Position numbers and translations under genes: made by a program | Shown: piece by piece, positions 22,285-34,102 of the stretch | Layout: every line of letters starts with the position of its first letter | How positions within the stretch are numbered: the first letter of the stretch is position 1 | NCBI GenBank assembly: GCA_022592445.1 | Contig: JABYQR010000316.1 | Coordinates: 1 to 51,722, forward strand | Direction of reading: 5' to 3' | Length of the DNA: 51,722 nucleotides | Origin: Cytidiella melzeri | Lineage: Eukaryota; Basidiomycota; Agaricomycetes; Polyporales; Irpicaceae | The notes under the pieces: model-generated | Databases searched by the model: none | What the model was told of the DNA's origin: nothing | The model's input: only the letters and a program-made list of their open reading frames with translations

Positions 22285-23699
22285 CTACCTCTTGACGCGT
22301 ATACGTGTGCGAAAGTCGAAGTTTGGGGTATGATGGGTGGTACCCTGGCCACTGACAGACGATAGTACGTCAATATCCCTTCTTGTCTGGAACGGTAAAG
22401 ACACTTCAAGCTGTACACGTACCACGAGATGTAGAGTCATGATGAGGTCCTCGCCGTCAGTAAACGCTGGCCGGTGACCGTCGTTCACGGTCCAAGCTCC
22501 TTGCGCAGTTTTAAGCACCGGGACTCCGCTGTCCTCGGCCAAGCCAAAGTGCATCTTGTCCAAGGGATCACCCTCTGCAGGACATGGAAGTATGTTGCGG
22601 TACAGACCACAGTATCTGATGTCACAGTGTGCTCAACATACTGACGCTTGCCACAACAATAAACAGAGACGCCGCTTACCCACGCGCATCATCGAAGACA
22701 AGAAAGTCGAAGAGAAAGTCGTGCTGGAAATCCAATGCAACCGAAACCGGTACGCCAGGCTGTAAATATTGTAAACTGCCGTCGTAATTGAGGTGCTGTG
22801 CCCAACCCATCTGCTTCCTTTGCATAGCATCCCTACACTTGCTTGCTAGGTCAGAGCCAATTGGCAATAGTTGGTAGGTGTCTGGTCGAGTGCGGCAACC
22901 AAACTCTGCAAATTTCCGGGCGCTCAGCTCAGCGGAGTGCCCATCGAGATCGTCAGGGCCACGCCAGAACCCGTTGACGATACAATGGAAAGTCTCTTCG
23001 CGAAAGTAGCCCGTGTACGGCGTCAAACCTCGCGATGTTGACGCGGTCTTGCGCAGTAGGCCGTAGATTTGTCGAGCCCTGCTGCTATGTGCCAACCTCT
23101 GTTCTACGTCCGCGGAGGTCAGGGGCGTATTAAACGGGATGACATCTGCTTTTGAACCGGGCGAAGTCAATGGCATTGCGGAGGCCAGGCCAGGGGACGC
23201 CAGCCAGACTGGGGAAGCAACCTTGTACGCGTTCGAGTGTAGCGTGACAGCGTATTTTGGCTGTGGGGCCGCAATGGCAAGTGGTAGCGGAGAGAGTTGT
23301 CTTGTAAGACCATTCGTCGTATCCATCGTGTTCTCCCAGTCGACCTGAACATTGTTTTCACATAGCTCAGTCACAGGCCTGGTGGTGAGTTGGATTTCTG
23401 TGTCCGGACGAAATATATATTTGATGATATCCGCGGAGATTGGACATGAGTAAACCTCGTCCTGGAATTCTTTCTGACAACTATGTCATTCCGTGTTACA
23501 GCGTGCCGAAAAAGGTCGAGGAACCCACCACTTTTTCCGCTTCAGCTATAGCGCTTTCAAACAGTTGAAATGTTCCAATGTCTAAATATGGGACCAACGA
23601 GGGCTGAGGAGTGTACGGCCCATGCGAGCTGTCCGAAGTCGCAGGACTTGACGCCACAGCGGAAGGAGAGCGTTCGGTGGCCTGAGGCGATAACGACAT
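22285..23699 (-). CDS. uncharacterised fungal protein, about 400 residues
   Basis: The start was chosen as the first true ATG (MSLSPQATERSPS). A Ser/Pro-rich N-terminus leads into an acidic helix-like segment (FQLFESAIAEAEKVVG). After one intron (about 23490-23515) the frame reads CQKEFQDEVYSCPISAD and continues through a long exon with GYFREETFHCIVNGFWRGPDD and LQPGVPVSVALDFQHDFLFD. A second intron (about 22576-22694) leads to GDPLDKMHFGLAEDSGVPVL and AWTVNDGHRPAFTDGEDLI. The C-terminus is uncertain: reading on gives a stop at 22285, but a donor after HLV could splice further. The coding character is good; I do not recognise the family. It may be lineage-specific. Confidence 0.6.
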
Positions 23700-23811
23700 T
23701 AGGATGATGGCAGGGTTAGTCAAATGAGAGGCAGAAGAGCGACAGTGTAACGCACTGAACTGTGGTAGGTGCGCAGGCTATATAGAAAGTGGTCAATGGC
23801 CACTCATAGTG

Positions 23812-24261
23812 TTAAGCCAAAGGACACCGTGACTGTGCTTTTGTCAGCTCTCCGAGTGGCACAGTGTAACGAAAGCCGTCACGGGCGATGTAGCAGAAGA
23901 GCGCAACGTGGTGATAGTGGTCCAGCTCGTGGCCTGTGCGTGCTCGAGCGCGATGCATCAGTACAAAGGAATCCTTTGGCCCAGGGGCTGCCTTGTTGAC
24001 GAGACGAATTCCCCACGCTGAACGCAGCACGCCTGTTGCCAGCTGCAGTGTATGAAATCCTCCTGGCAACAAGCTTCGCTATTCCCTCGCCATGGTACGT
24101 GCTGCGATCATTCTGCGTACTGACAATACGTGTTTAGTGTTCTGCACAGGGTCTACAAAAAAGAATGTCCCATTCACCTTGCCAATTGCACTTTGACAGA
24201 GGCAAGCTGGGGGTAATTGAAACCGTACAACGCCTTCACTGACGGCACTGGTTGTGGCCAC
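23812..24261 (-). pseudogene. fragment of an unrecognised gene
   Basis: Two minus-strand frames look coding. One (24261-24079) reads AQTVTVATTSAVSEGVV followed by FQLPPACLCQ. The other (24072-23812) reads GGFHTLQLATGVLRSAWGIR followed by LVNKAAPGPKDSFVLMHRAR. They lie next to each other in different frames, neither starts with a good ATG, and I could not join them with a clean intron. It may be the remnant of a small gene or one with a distant first exon. Confidence 0.3.
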
Positions 24262-24385
24262 GGTGACTGTCTGAGCGCAAGCTGACCAGTGATTGCATAT
24301 GGGCGTTTATGTGAACAATCCGTCTTCGACACCGACACCTACAGTCTCTTCAAATTTAAAGCACTCTTTCGTGCCCGGCGCAGAC

Positions 24386-25391
24386 ATGATCTCTCGCTTC
24401 ACCAAAGCATTCTTCTTTATAGTATTAGGACTCGTGAGTGTTCGCTGTGTCTCTGCTCACTAAGTAGTACTCATCCACGATTTCCATCAAAGTTCCTACT
24501 TGCTTCGCTCGCGATGCTACACGCTCCTTCAAGAGCGTACATAGATCCATGGACAGGCGATCTGTTTGGAGAAGGCGGAGTAGAGCAGGATCTCAGGATA
24601 TCCCCCAACGCGGCGACCGTAGCAGAAAGCGTCCACGGCGGAGTGATCATGTCGAAACTGGGCAATGCGACAGCAAAGTACGCCGCCCTCTCTCTTTATT
24701 ACTCTCTTCTTGAATGGAATGAACAGGGCTGAGTTGGGCCGCGCGACTTGGAAGCTGCTGTACGCCACGATGGTCTACGTCCCCACGCGACTTCTAACCC
24801 TTGTGAGATTCACAGACATACCATGACTTTGCGATTCCCAGAGGTAACGTACGCACTTTTCTCTCGCACGCGTAGCTTAACCAATCCAACCTCTCACTCT
24901 TGCGCAGAAACCTACACAAGATGAACGAGACGCACTTGGTAGCTACTTCCATCTTCTCTCCCGACTCTACCCCTGCGGAGAATGTGCAACAGAGTTCCAG
25001 CTCTTACTCAAGAAATACCCACCACAGGTGCGCACCCTCTGTTCCAGCATGACCTCGATCGCGCTCACAGATCGCTTGGTTCCTTGACAAGACGTCGTCC
25101 AGGAGAGCAGCAGCGACATGGTACGCCCTCACTCTTCAATGCCCCCCACCCCACATCTGCTCACGCCGTTTCATCCGACTCTCTAGGCTCTGCTTCGTAC
25201 ACAATCAAGTCAATACCCGGCTGCGCAAGGCGGAATTCGACTGTGCGAACCTCGACGCGACTTACGACTGTGGATGCGGGGATACGCCTATTGCCAGCTC
25301 GAGAAACGAGAAGACAAACACTCTGGATTTCGAGGGCGAAATCGGTAAAGATGGCATTACTGGTGTTGGTATCATAAAGGGTGGAAGGTGA
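24386..25391 (+). CDS. ERV/ALR-type FAD-linked sulfhydryl oxidase, Erv2-like
   Basis: The enzyme makes disulfides from thiols using FAD and oxygen. The first exon (MISRFTKAFFFIVLGL) gives a hydrophobic N-terminus, so it is probably an endoplasmic reticulum signal anchor, as in Erv2. The Erv domain has RATWKLLHTMTLRFPE, LGSYFHLLSRLYPCGECA with the active-site CxxC, LLKKYPPQTSSR and the FAD-binding CFVHNQVNTRLRK. A CANLDATYDCGCG segment near the C-terminus resembles the shuttle cysteines. Introns near 24434-24492, 24677-24727, 24778-24816, 24845-24906 and 25022-25187 splice in frame; the stop is at 25389-25391. Confidence 0.9.
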
Positions 25392-25691
25392 CTTGGTTTT
25401 GGGTAGATGTTGGATCATACCTTCGTATACCTATTGACTAGTACTCTCAAACTTATACTACATAACAGATCTCATAATGCCTTTCAAGGTAACTGACAAT
25501 CAATCGACAGGCTCACGCAACTGTGCGCGCATTGTGATTAATGACAACAAATAGTTGTATGGATCTACGAATAGTACAACGAAGGACACCTGAAGGAATG
25601 CGAGAGATGCCTACGTAACAAGCAGGATTATGCGAGAAAACAATGACTAAACGAAAGCAAAAGAAAAAGAGTAAGCATCACCGCCTCACGT
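25392..25691. other. intergenic region between converging genes
   Basis: AT-rich 3' flanks of the sulfhydryl oxidase and the subtilase. No gene is seen. Confidence 0.6.
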
Positions 25692-27310
25692 TTAGGCCGT
25701 CGCGTTGTTGAAGATCAACAGATTGATGGTTTCATTCGGCAAGTCAACGAGGGCGTCGGGGGTGGAGAGAGCCAACAAAGCCTTCTTCAGTTGCTTCGGT
25801 GAGAGGGTGGAAGGCCCCTTCGGTATGGGAGCGACATCCGCGACTAGACTGGGAGATGGCATGAAGGTAATCATCCAACTTGGGAGGACAGCATGTGCCG
25901 CAGCGTAGACACCGATGAATGATGATGGAACCGACAGCAATGGGAATACAGGAACGAGGTCAGGATCGACAGTCGGGCTGAACACAGCTGAGGGGTACAG
26001 CGAGAGAAGGTAGGCGAGCATACCAGCAGTGTGGGGTGAAGCCATGGAAGTCCCAGACATAGTTGTGGTGGCGTACTTGCTACCAATGTATGTGGACTTG
26101 ATTTGCAAGCCTGACAAGCGCCAATTAAGCGTTTGTTATTACAAGCACATGAGAACTTGAACATACCAGGAGCGAAGACATCAACGCATTTGCCATGGTT
26201 CGAGAAATACGCTCGCTCATCACCGATGGTAGACGCGCCAACCGTGACGGCGTTCTCGGCGGCAGCCGGAGAGTAGTTGCATGCGTCCTTGTTGTCATTG
26301 CCAGCTGCGACAGCGAAGTGAAGACCCTCGTCGACGGCAGTGTTGACCGCCTGATCGAGAGCACGGGACTTGCCACCACCTAAGCTCATGTTGGCGACAG
26401 AGCCCTTGTGGCTGGTCTTGCCAGTAGCCGCAAACTCGGCCTTTGCAGCCTCAGCCTTAGCCTTTGCAGCATCCGACGCAAAGACGACACCGGCAACAAC
26501 ATCGCTCATGGAGCCTCTTCCGTTGGATCCGAGAACTTTGACAGCGATGACGCGGGCCGCCTTAGCAACGCCATACTTGCGAGAGGCGATGGTGCCAGCG
26601 CAATGAGTACCGTGGCCGTTACCGTCTTGGTCAACGTCGTTCTGGGGAACGGTCTTGCCCCACGACGCGCGCCCCTCGAACTCGACGTGGTCGACGTTTA
26701 TACCAGTGTCAACAACGTAGACGTCAACACCCTCGCCACCGCGTTTGTCGTACAGATACTTGGTGAATGTTCCCAAAGTAAGTTTCGACCTGTGGCTCAC
26801 ACGAGCGAGACCCTATGAGCCATATTGACAAGGTGAGTCGCGATTTCGAGCTGCGATCTGTTTACATACCCAAGGTGCACCAAGCTGAGTCGACTGAGTG
26901 TCTTGAACGTCGAATTCAAGAGTGCGGACAACCTGGTCGCGCTCAACGTAATCCACCTCCGGCATCTGTCTGATGGCATCGACGACGCCTTCGCTGAAAG
27001 TGCCGGCGTAGCCCTTGACATGTGAGTCATAGACGTGCTTGAGACCCGCCGTGTCATCGCCCGCGAATGGGCTGCTCGCGTGAACAGTCGAGAGAAAGTT
27101 CATGTGGTTGGCGAGGAGCGCCGGGGTAACGTCCGGCTTCAACATCACAATGTACGAGTTGTTGACTGTCCCATGAGGGTGCTCCTCGACGAGCAAGGGG
27201 GCAAGTGCAAGCGGCAAGCCAGCTCTGGGCAACGCATGAGGATCGGTGGACAGAGGTGTTGCAGTCACGCTGAGTGCGACGGCGAGGACAACGAGAGTAA
27301 ATGAACGCAT
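25692..27310 (-). CDS. secreted subtilisin-like serine protease, proteinase K type (S8A)
   Basis: The first exon encodes a signal peptide (MRSFTLVVLAVALSVTATPL) and an inhibitor-I9 propeptide (NSYIVMLKPDVTPALL, then MPEVDYVERDQVV). The mature domain starts near TQLGAPWGLARVSHR. The catalytic triad is visible: Asp in DVYVVDTGINVDH, His in GNGHGTHCAGT, Ser in SGTSMASPHTAG; the oxyanion Asn is in VAAGNDNKDACNYSPA. Between the serine helix and the C-terminal LSPKQLKKALLAL lies about 60 extra residues compared with proteinase K. I recall such an insert as common in Agaricomycete homologues. Three short introns splice in frame. It acts outside the cell in protein breakdown. Confidence 0.95.
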
Positions 27311-28068
27311 GGTGATAGCCGTCGTGGTCGTCGTCGCTCGGGAGGGTGAACGACCTGGTTGAGGAGAGAGGGAGAGTGCGCGGTCCGCAGCTGGAGATAA
27401 GCCGGCTTGTTTGTATCAGTTTGGTCCAGTCGGCTCATTGCTATTGGAAAAGCCGCCTCGCTGCAGCTGCCAACCGCCAACGACCCGAATAAGGACGACC
27501 TGTGCTCTTTCCCTGCACCGCTCCGGCCGCTTCAGACTTACTCAGGCTGCAGAGGGCACGAGCAGGGGTACAGGAGTTAGGCAGGTTCCCGCTCCTTGAC
27601 TCTTTGCTACCAAAACAGGCCTGAGTCTCTGAGCCAGCTCTTCAACAAAGCGGTGCAGGCGATACTACAGACATTACAATCATGATGAACATTTATGAGT
27701 CCTTTCAACTCTTTTAGCGGAATGACCCGACAGCTAGCTACCAGGGTGAGTCCACGTATAGCTCAAGTGGAGCGCGGACTGCTTTATGCTCAGTCTGCGT
27801 CGCGCAGCACACATGCCCCACGCAAGCATCGGCTATGTTCAACAGGCTTTGTGTTGCCTAGTGCAACGGAAATAGTAAAAATATGAGCATGGACAGGCAT
27901 ACTACAGCCGCTGTGCTAATTGCACGGGTGAGTCATATTTTGTACATAGGAAAGCCGGACGTTGAACGTGGTGGCATCACGCTACCTGAGGCTGACAAGT
28001 GCATGAACTCGAGCGATGGAAAAACGGCCTGATATACCACTTCCTTCCCCTCTGGCTTTCAGGCGAGC
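27311..28068. other. intergenic region with divergent promoters
   Basis: Promoters of the subtilase and the kinesin gene. No coding or RNA gene is recognised. Confidence 0.6.
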
Positions 28069-30533
28069 ATGTCATCATCTGCGACTCTGACGACTGCACA
28101 TCTACCACGCCTTCAAGCAGAACTCGCGAAATGGCGTGAGGGACAACCACGCACTCTAACATTCGCTACGCCATCAGAGGACATCACCTCGCGGCTTGGC
28201 ACAAAGACTGGAGAGAGACGTGGAAAGGACGTGATTGTCGCGTTCAGGACGCGTCCGCCGCTCGATCACGAGGCAGAGCAGAAGTTTGGGGTCTCTCACC
28301 CCGACCCAGAAGTTGCAACGGATTACACAGCTCCGGGAGACGTTGAGGGCCAGCCAAAGTTCGAGTTTTGTTCTGGTATTGAAGCTGCCAGTGCCGAGCC
28401 AGGCGTGTTCGTTGCCCACGTACCTGGAATGAAGGTCAACTAACCCATCTTGCAAACATAAACATAACAGCTGAACGTTATTCCTTCAGCGGTCGGGCCC
28501 TACACTTACTCACAAGAAGTTTGACTCCGATGTTGCATTTGGACCGGATATCAGCAATGACGAAGTATACCAACGTACGGTTATCGCCAACGACGTTAGT
28601 GATCTACCTCATTTCCTCATATGCTTCATGATAACCATAATCCGATGTAAGATCATTCCGTTGGCCCTAGCTTCCGGCACAGCATGTGTTCTCGCGTATG
28701 GCCAAACAGGTACGGGTAAAACGCACACAATGGAAGCTCTCGAGTACCGTATCGCCAGAGACCTTTTTGTCGCGGCCAAAAAGGTCGGAGAGGAGTTGCT
28801 CGAGGCAGAGCGCAAGGCCGCATCGGGTCTCCCTTTGGATTGCGAAACTGACGTGTTTGGATTCAGTGTCACCTTTCTTGAACTTTTGGGAAAGCGGGTT
28901 GTAGATCTACTAGAGCCTGTCGACGATCTTCCTGTCGATGACCAGGGAATTCCTGTCAGAAGGGAAATTACTATAACTGAGGATGCGGTCAGTTTTTCTA
29001 TGTCGTTTAATAGGCAGGAATGCGCTAATTCACATCTACCACAGAACGGTGACGTTCGACCACGGGTCAACTCTCGCAATACTGAGACCGCGGAGCAATT
29101 GCACGAGCTAATAATATCTGCACTTTCGTATCGGTATGTCACTCCACACTGCTGGTAAGTACTGCATGGTGCTGAACCCTTCGCAGTCGGGTGTCTGCAA
29201 CGGCGAGGAACATCGCGTCGAGTCGAAGTCACGCAATGCTTAACATTCGAATCAAGAATAAGCTCATGCCGTTTGCGCAGGAAGGCCAGCTTATCCTTGT
29301 CGAGTCAGTATTCCGCTCGCTCCTTAGCGTTAAGTACAATATATGCAGTAGCTGATCACTGCCGCGACAGTCTTGCAGGAAGCGAACGTTACGAGGATTT
29401 CAAGGCTCACGACAAGAAACGAATGCTCGAGTCTCGCGAGAACAACAACAGTCTCATGCATCTCAAGGAATGTGTTCGTGCCAAAGCCAAGATGGCGCAG
29501 GAGGATGGCTTCGTCCACATCCCATGGCGCGCCAATAAGCTGACTATGCTCCTTAAAGCATGTATGCACTCCCGCACACTGCTTGAAATTAATACATTCG
29601 TCCTCAGCCCATATTTGACGTTGAGTCGAGACAGCCTTCGAAGACGATAATCATCGCTCACGTTTCCCCCCACATTCAAGACTCGGCCCACAGCGTCAAC
29701 ATCCTCTCGTACGCGTCACCTTTCAAGACCTCCCTCCCCAAACCCCAAGGTCCCGCTCCATACAACCCAGCAGATCCTCGCACGTGGAACCATGATCAAA
29801 CAGTCGAGTGGCTGACCAAACAGTTCACCAAAGCCGCTCGCGCACGTCAGGTGCAAGCATACAAGCTCAAAGAACGAGAAGCGGCCAAGAAATCAAAAAA
29901 GTTGCCGCCGTTCGACGCGAGCTCACCTGTCACGTTGGCCGTTGATGTAGGAAAACTCTGTCCTGAGGGCATGACCGCCAGGAATTTTGGAGCAATCTAC
30001 TTTATCGACTTTGTGCAACGGTGTTTGGAGGCTGGCAAGGTCGGCGGGGACATCACGCCCACTGTCGTGAAAAGCATTAGCGGAGATGTCATTGGGGAGC
30101 TGACGCATATGATTCTGGTTGCGAAAACGAAGCTTCGTAGGGACATCATGAAGAGTAGGAATACGATTGCTGCCAAAGACACTTACGGTACGCCCCGTAA
30201 TTTCATCTACTTGCGTGTGAGTACTGAAGGCATCATGCAGGTGATTCGCCATGGAGTGTCAATATTCCTGGCACTGATATTCGTAAGCCTGAGCCGGGCA
30301 CCCCGGGCTACGAGATGTTTATCAGGTACACTCCTGCTCAATACCTCGTTGCTGCACAACGACGGAAGGCGCTGTGGGATGAGCGGATTACTGAGGCTGT
30401 CATGAAGAACGACGCGTCTCAGGCAGGCAAGGACAAGGACAGTGTCAAGTTGGAAACCGTTTTGCAGCTTATGTGCGAATTCTATCTTGACGACGCAAAC
30501 AGTACTACCGCAACCCCTGCCGCTTCGGAGTAA
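28069..30533 (+). CDS. short kinesin motor protein, kinesin-13-like motor with a C-terminal non-coiled tail
   Basis: The motor domain follows about 40 N-terminal residues. The P-loop is GQTGTGKTHTM, switch I is ASSRSHAMLNI and switch II is DLAGSE. ENNNSLMHLKECVRA and IPWRANKLTMLLK resemble kinesin-13 proteins. The tail of about 270 residues has no long coiled coil; it carries a lysine-rich helix (KLKEREAAKKSKK) and a folded-looking segment (NFGAIYFIDFVQRCLEAGKV) without a known name. One junction (29560-29608, LLK to PIFDVESR) works only with a GC-AG intron. ATP-driven microtubule binding is expected; whether it walks or depolymerises is not clear. Confidence 0.85.
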
Positions 30534-30822
30534 CATCAGGGCTTAACTTACTTGTATGGAGCTCACAGGCTGGCACTTGACTTCGCCGCAGTTGATGTAC
30601 TTGATCCAGCATTATCACTGCGACTATGACAGCTAACGATGCTTGACCACCGTAAGACTCTTCAACGTTGCATACTGTAGGCGCAGTATGTCTGGCGGCC
30701 AGACGACAATAAGAATATTGAGCTGTCCCTGACTCAGAGAGAGTGTGTGACAGATATGTCATGTACGGTCACTGTAACGCGTTGTCACTCACTCACTACA
30801 TAGACGCGCTCAAGCTAATCCT

Positions 30823-32140
30823 ATGTACCCGGTCGCCCGCCACAAAATGTTGTCGCCTCTACGACGCCCTACACTGGCCAGATGTAGCCGTTCTCTCCTT
30901 CAAAAGTCGTACGCAACAGAGTCCACTCCAAAAAGCTCAGACACGGGCAGCCAACCCACTTCTCCTCGCTTCTACTCACCAACGCACCGCAACCAGCTCT
31001 TCGTACGCTGCAAGAGCGACCATGTCCACAGCATGCCAGAATACCTCGCCATGCTCCGAGGTGTCGAGCGGGAAGTTGGGAAGCTCAAGGACTACCAATT
31101 CAATCGAGTATGGAAACCCCTTCTCGTCCCCTGCCAGCTTTTCCTCACTTGTGCATTTTCACAATACTCATGACTATAGTTTGGTTTTTGCAGGACCCGT
31201 ACGTCAACGAACGCTACGAGAAGTGGTTTTGCGTTCGGTTGGAAGACAACAGCAACTGGGAACGCGTACCAGAGTCTGGGAAGACTCTCCACGTCGAAGT
31301 TCCCCTCATACGCGACTACCGTCTAGGAGGCTTCGGCATCTCAGATGTGCAAGACCTGTTGCTGCCAGAAGACAGGGTCGAGGACGACGTCGGCTTGCAC
31401 AGCGCCACTGTCGCTGAACCGAGTGTTGGTAAACCAGCCCCCAAAACCAGGCGCGTCGAATTGCGGATTGAACGTAGTAGTAAGTCACCGATACACGAAT
31501 GCTTCGTGTTGGGCACGGAATTCACTTGCAGCGCATCTCAGTCGCATGGGAAAATGAAAAAGCTACTTATGTCGTTACCAAAGACAGACGGGCGAAGATT
31601 GGCCAGCAGTTCGTGAGCTGGGGAGGGTTCTACCAGCCAGCAGGGTCAGCGCTCGATGTCAAGGGCGAGAGCAAAACGATCAGGATGTTGAAGTTGAAAG
31701 AGAGGTATGGCACTGTACAGGATGAACCGGCAGTAGAGCCCAAGGAAGAGGCTCAGGTACAATCTGTGGAAATAGAACCGGAGGTGGTAGCGGAAGTGGA
31801 GGTGGCAGCGACATCAGCGGAACCTGTGCCGGATCCGACAGAGTCTCCAGAGGTTTCGGCTCAGCCAATACCTTCTCCTCCATCACCATCTCAGCCCCAG
31901 GCCACGAAACCACCAGCCTCTGCGCAAGCAAGACGTCGGGAGAGGCTATTGCAATTGGCGCGAAAGAATGCACAGATGCCATTGCCGCCGTCGGTACGAT
32001 ACAAGAAGCCGGATGTCGAGCCGCCAAAGCCAGAAGAGGTACTGGAGAAGGAAAGAGAGGAGAAACGGGAGGAGAAGCGGAAGGAGAGGGAAGCAACTCG
32101 TCAGCGGGTGTGGAAGTTAATGGGAGGATGGTTCCCGTAG
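30823..32140 (+). CDS. uncharacterised protein, probably mitochondrial
   Basis: The N-terminus is rich in Arg, Ser and Leu without acids (MYPVARHKMLSPLRRPTLAR), a likely mitochondrial presequence. The middle has conserved-looking blocks (EYLAMLRGVEREVGKLKDYQ, YEKWFCVRLEDNS, IAWENEKATYVVTKDRRAKI). The C-terminal half is a Glu/Pro/Val-rich linker followed by a basic helix of KREEKRKEREATRQR type, ending KLMGGWFP. Introns at about 31110-31194 and 31483-31541 splice in frame (the second gives ERSIAWENE). I do not recognise a named family. The basic C-terminal helix would suit a mitochondrial ribosome- or RNA-linked protein, which is a guess. Confidence 0.7.
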
Positions 32141-32292
32141 ATGCTACATATCTTACTTGGTACACTAACGGATGGTAGATCTCCTATTGACGCTTGCGTT
32201 AGAATACCTGGAAGTACGAGATTAATGTTCCCAACGACGCGGACCAGTCTTGACCTGGTCTTTTCTCCTCGTAGTCACCGATGAAGTCATGT

Positions 32293-32914
32293 CTATTTGC
32301 GTCGGAACACACGCGTGACATTCACTCGGAGAGGCTCTATAAGGCTACGAGAAAACCATGGTGTACAGTAAAGGGACACGCCAATTCGTACAGGAAGTAA
32401 GACCTATAACGGCAGAGGGAACGTCAACGATCATGCTGGATAGAGGACATCATAAAAGTCGTACCTTTGTCAAGCCATAAGCCACTATTACATTAGCCAC
32501 ATCTCCTACCACTAGGGGACTCTGTCGTTCAACGACAGACTGGGCGTTGGGAATGGGATACAACTCCGTGCCCGGAGTCCTTCTCTCAAAGCCAAAGATT
32601 CCGTACTTTCTACCAATAGTTTCCGCCTTCACCGCACCTTCAGACATCCATCGTCTAGCTCTCTGCTTTAGCGCATTGTCCTCTCCGTCTGAGACAGCAG
32701 CTGAGGCTGTCGAGACAATGCGCTCTCCCACACCCAAATTCCTCGAGGCAAAGAAGATGGCGACCAGAGGTACTATGGCGGTGATCTCATGCATGATGCC
32801 AAAGGAGAGAATTAGTGAAGGGAGTGGCGAGCCTGTACGAGCGGATATAGCCTGTAGAGCTTGTCTGTAAGGTGCGAACCGTGAGCGGCTCGACGGTGCA
32901 CCTGGTGGGGACAT
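32293..32914 (-). CDS. Fmp10-like mitochondrial membrane protein
   Basis: Two exons. The first reads from MSPPGAPSSRSR through RTGSPLPSLILSFGIMHEIT and AIVPLVAIFFASRNLG (a membrane segment) to VIVAYGLTK. After a 57-base intron the second gives VLLPVRIGVSLYCTPWFSRS and ends VFRRK with TAG at 32293-32295. Small fungal mitochondrial proteins of the yeast Fmp10 type share the TGTPLPSL, HE and LLPxRIxxSLYxxPWF features as I recall them. Function unknown. Its start lies only 181 bases from the KDZ element. Confidence 0.75.
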
Positions 32915-33094
32915 GAGGACGCGGGAAAAAGACTTGAAGGGTCGATCGCGAGGCAGACCAATGGGAATACCGAACCGCCAACTTTACCACCCTGCTCCTT
33001 AACGTCTGGTGTAATCGGGTAGTGGCGGGCTCAGTCGCACGTGCTCGAAATCGAAGACTTTTTGGAGTCCATCTGCGGGCGCCTGGCCAAATTT

Positions 33095-34060
33095 CCACCT
33101 GGACCTCCCCCATACAAAGGTGTGTAAGCCTGGCAAGCGCCCCCCCTTTGCCAGGCTTACATGCCCATCTTGGCTAAGGAGCGCATACTAAGTAATAAAC
33201 AGCCAGATAATGTTTTATTCCCTGTAGAGTAAAGACTAGCGGCAGCCGGTTTCAAGTGTTTTGATAAGCATGTGACATGTTACCAAACATAGTGTGATGA
33301 CGTGAGCCTGTCTAGACCGTGGTTCTCCCATCAACATAGCACGCCCCTCTCAACGTCAAGTTTCTCCCATCAATACTGAGTGTCGCCCATCATTACTGAG
33401 TGTCCTCCGTCGCTGCCTTCTTCCCCGCCACCCTCCCGCCCCCTGCCCTCTCTCTGGCGCTCCCCTGTTATCAGTGACGTCTCCCATCAGTACCTCGTTC
33501 CCTGCCGTTCTTCCGCTCTTCCATCATCCCTTCGGCGCTCCCCTCTCCATCACGACATCTCTCCATCAACATCACTGTCGTCGACATGCTACCTTCCCCG
33601 CCGCCCTCCCGCCCTCCCGCCCCCGCCCTCTCTCTGGCGCTCCCCTGTTATCAGTGACGTCTCCCATCAGTACCTCGTTCCCTGCCGTTCTTCCGCTCCT
33701 CCATCATCCCTCCGGCGCTCCCCTCTCCATCACAACATCCCTCCATCAACGTCACTCGACAGGCTCTTCCTCGCCACTGTTCTCCCGCCCTCCCTCCCCT
33801 GGTGCCTTGGCGCCTTCCTTGTGGCGCTCCCTTATGTCCGGTTCTTCGTCGTGCCCTTCCGCTGGCGCTCCCTTCCCTATGATGGCGTACCTCTCGCCAC
33901 TCTTCTGCCGTCCTGTCCTCCCGTCGTACTGCTCTCTGCTCTGTAAGATTAGTTACTGCCTGTATGTATGACTACAAATATATACAACACCTTTTGTTCG
34001 TATTATACGTTGTGCCGGCCATGCGAATCCGCGTGAGGATGCAAGTATGCGCATCAAAAG
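33095..34060 (+). repeat. left terminal inverted repeat
   Basis: About 966 bases, matching the reverse complement of 41236-42321. It holds a 180-base tandem repeat (33445-33624 and 33625-about 33760) and is C/T-rich, so several frames stay open by composition. It lacks about 100 bases present in the right arm (near 33921). The inner end fades at about 34060, some 45 bases from the transposase stop. Confidence 0.9.
33126..33163. repeat. subterminal palindrome of the left arm
   Basis: TGTAAGCCTGGCAA and its reverse complement flank a C-rich spacer of about 10 bases. The same palindrome is at 42254-42291 in the right arm. A structure this close to both ends may be the transposase binding site. 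Confidence 0.6.
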
Positions 34061-34102
34061 ATCAAAATTCTGCTGCATTAACGTGTGTGGCGTGGAATAG
34101 TA

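Noticed and set aside
22676..22765. Plus-strand frame with MSKGSPSAGHGS as a gene
   Set aside because: It overlaps a better-supported minus-strand exon and its intron, and has no domain or splice support.
33445..33760. CRISPR-like repeats
   Set aside because: The units are two long tandem copies without spacers, in a eukaryotic transposon arm.
33380..33971. Long open frames of 165-188 codons in the left transposon arm, and 197-220 codons in the right arm
   Set aside because: They lie in C/T-rich tandem repeats where several frames stay open at once, repeat the same Pro/Ser/Leu string, and show no splice signals or domain. They are better explained by composition.
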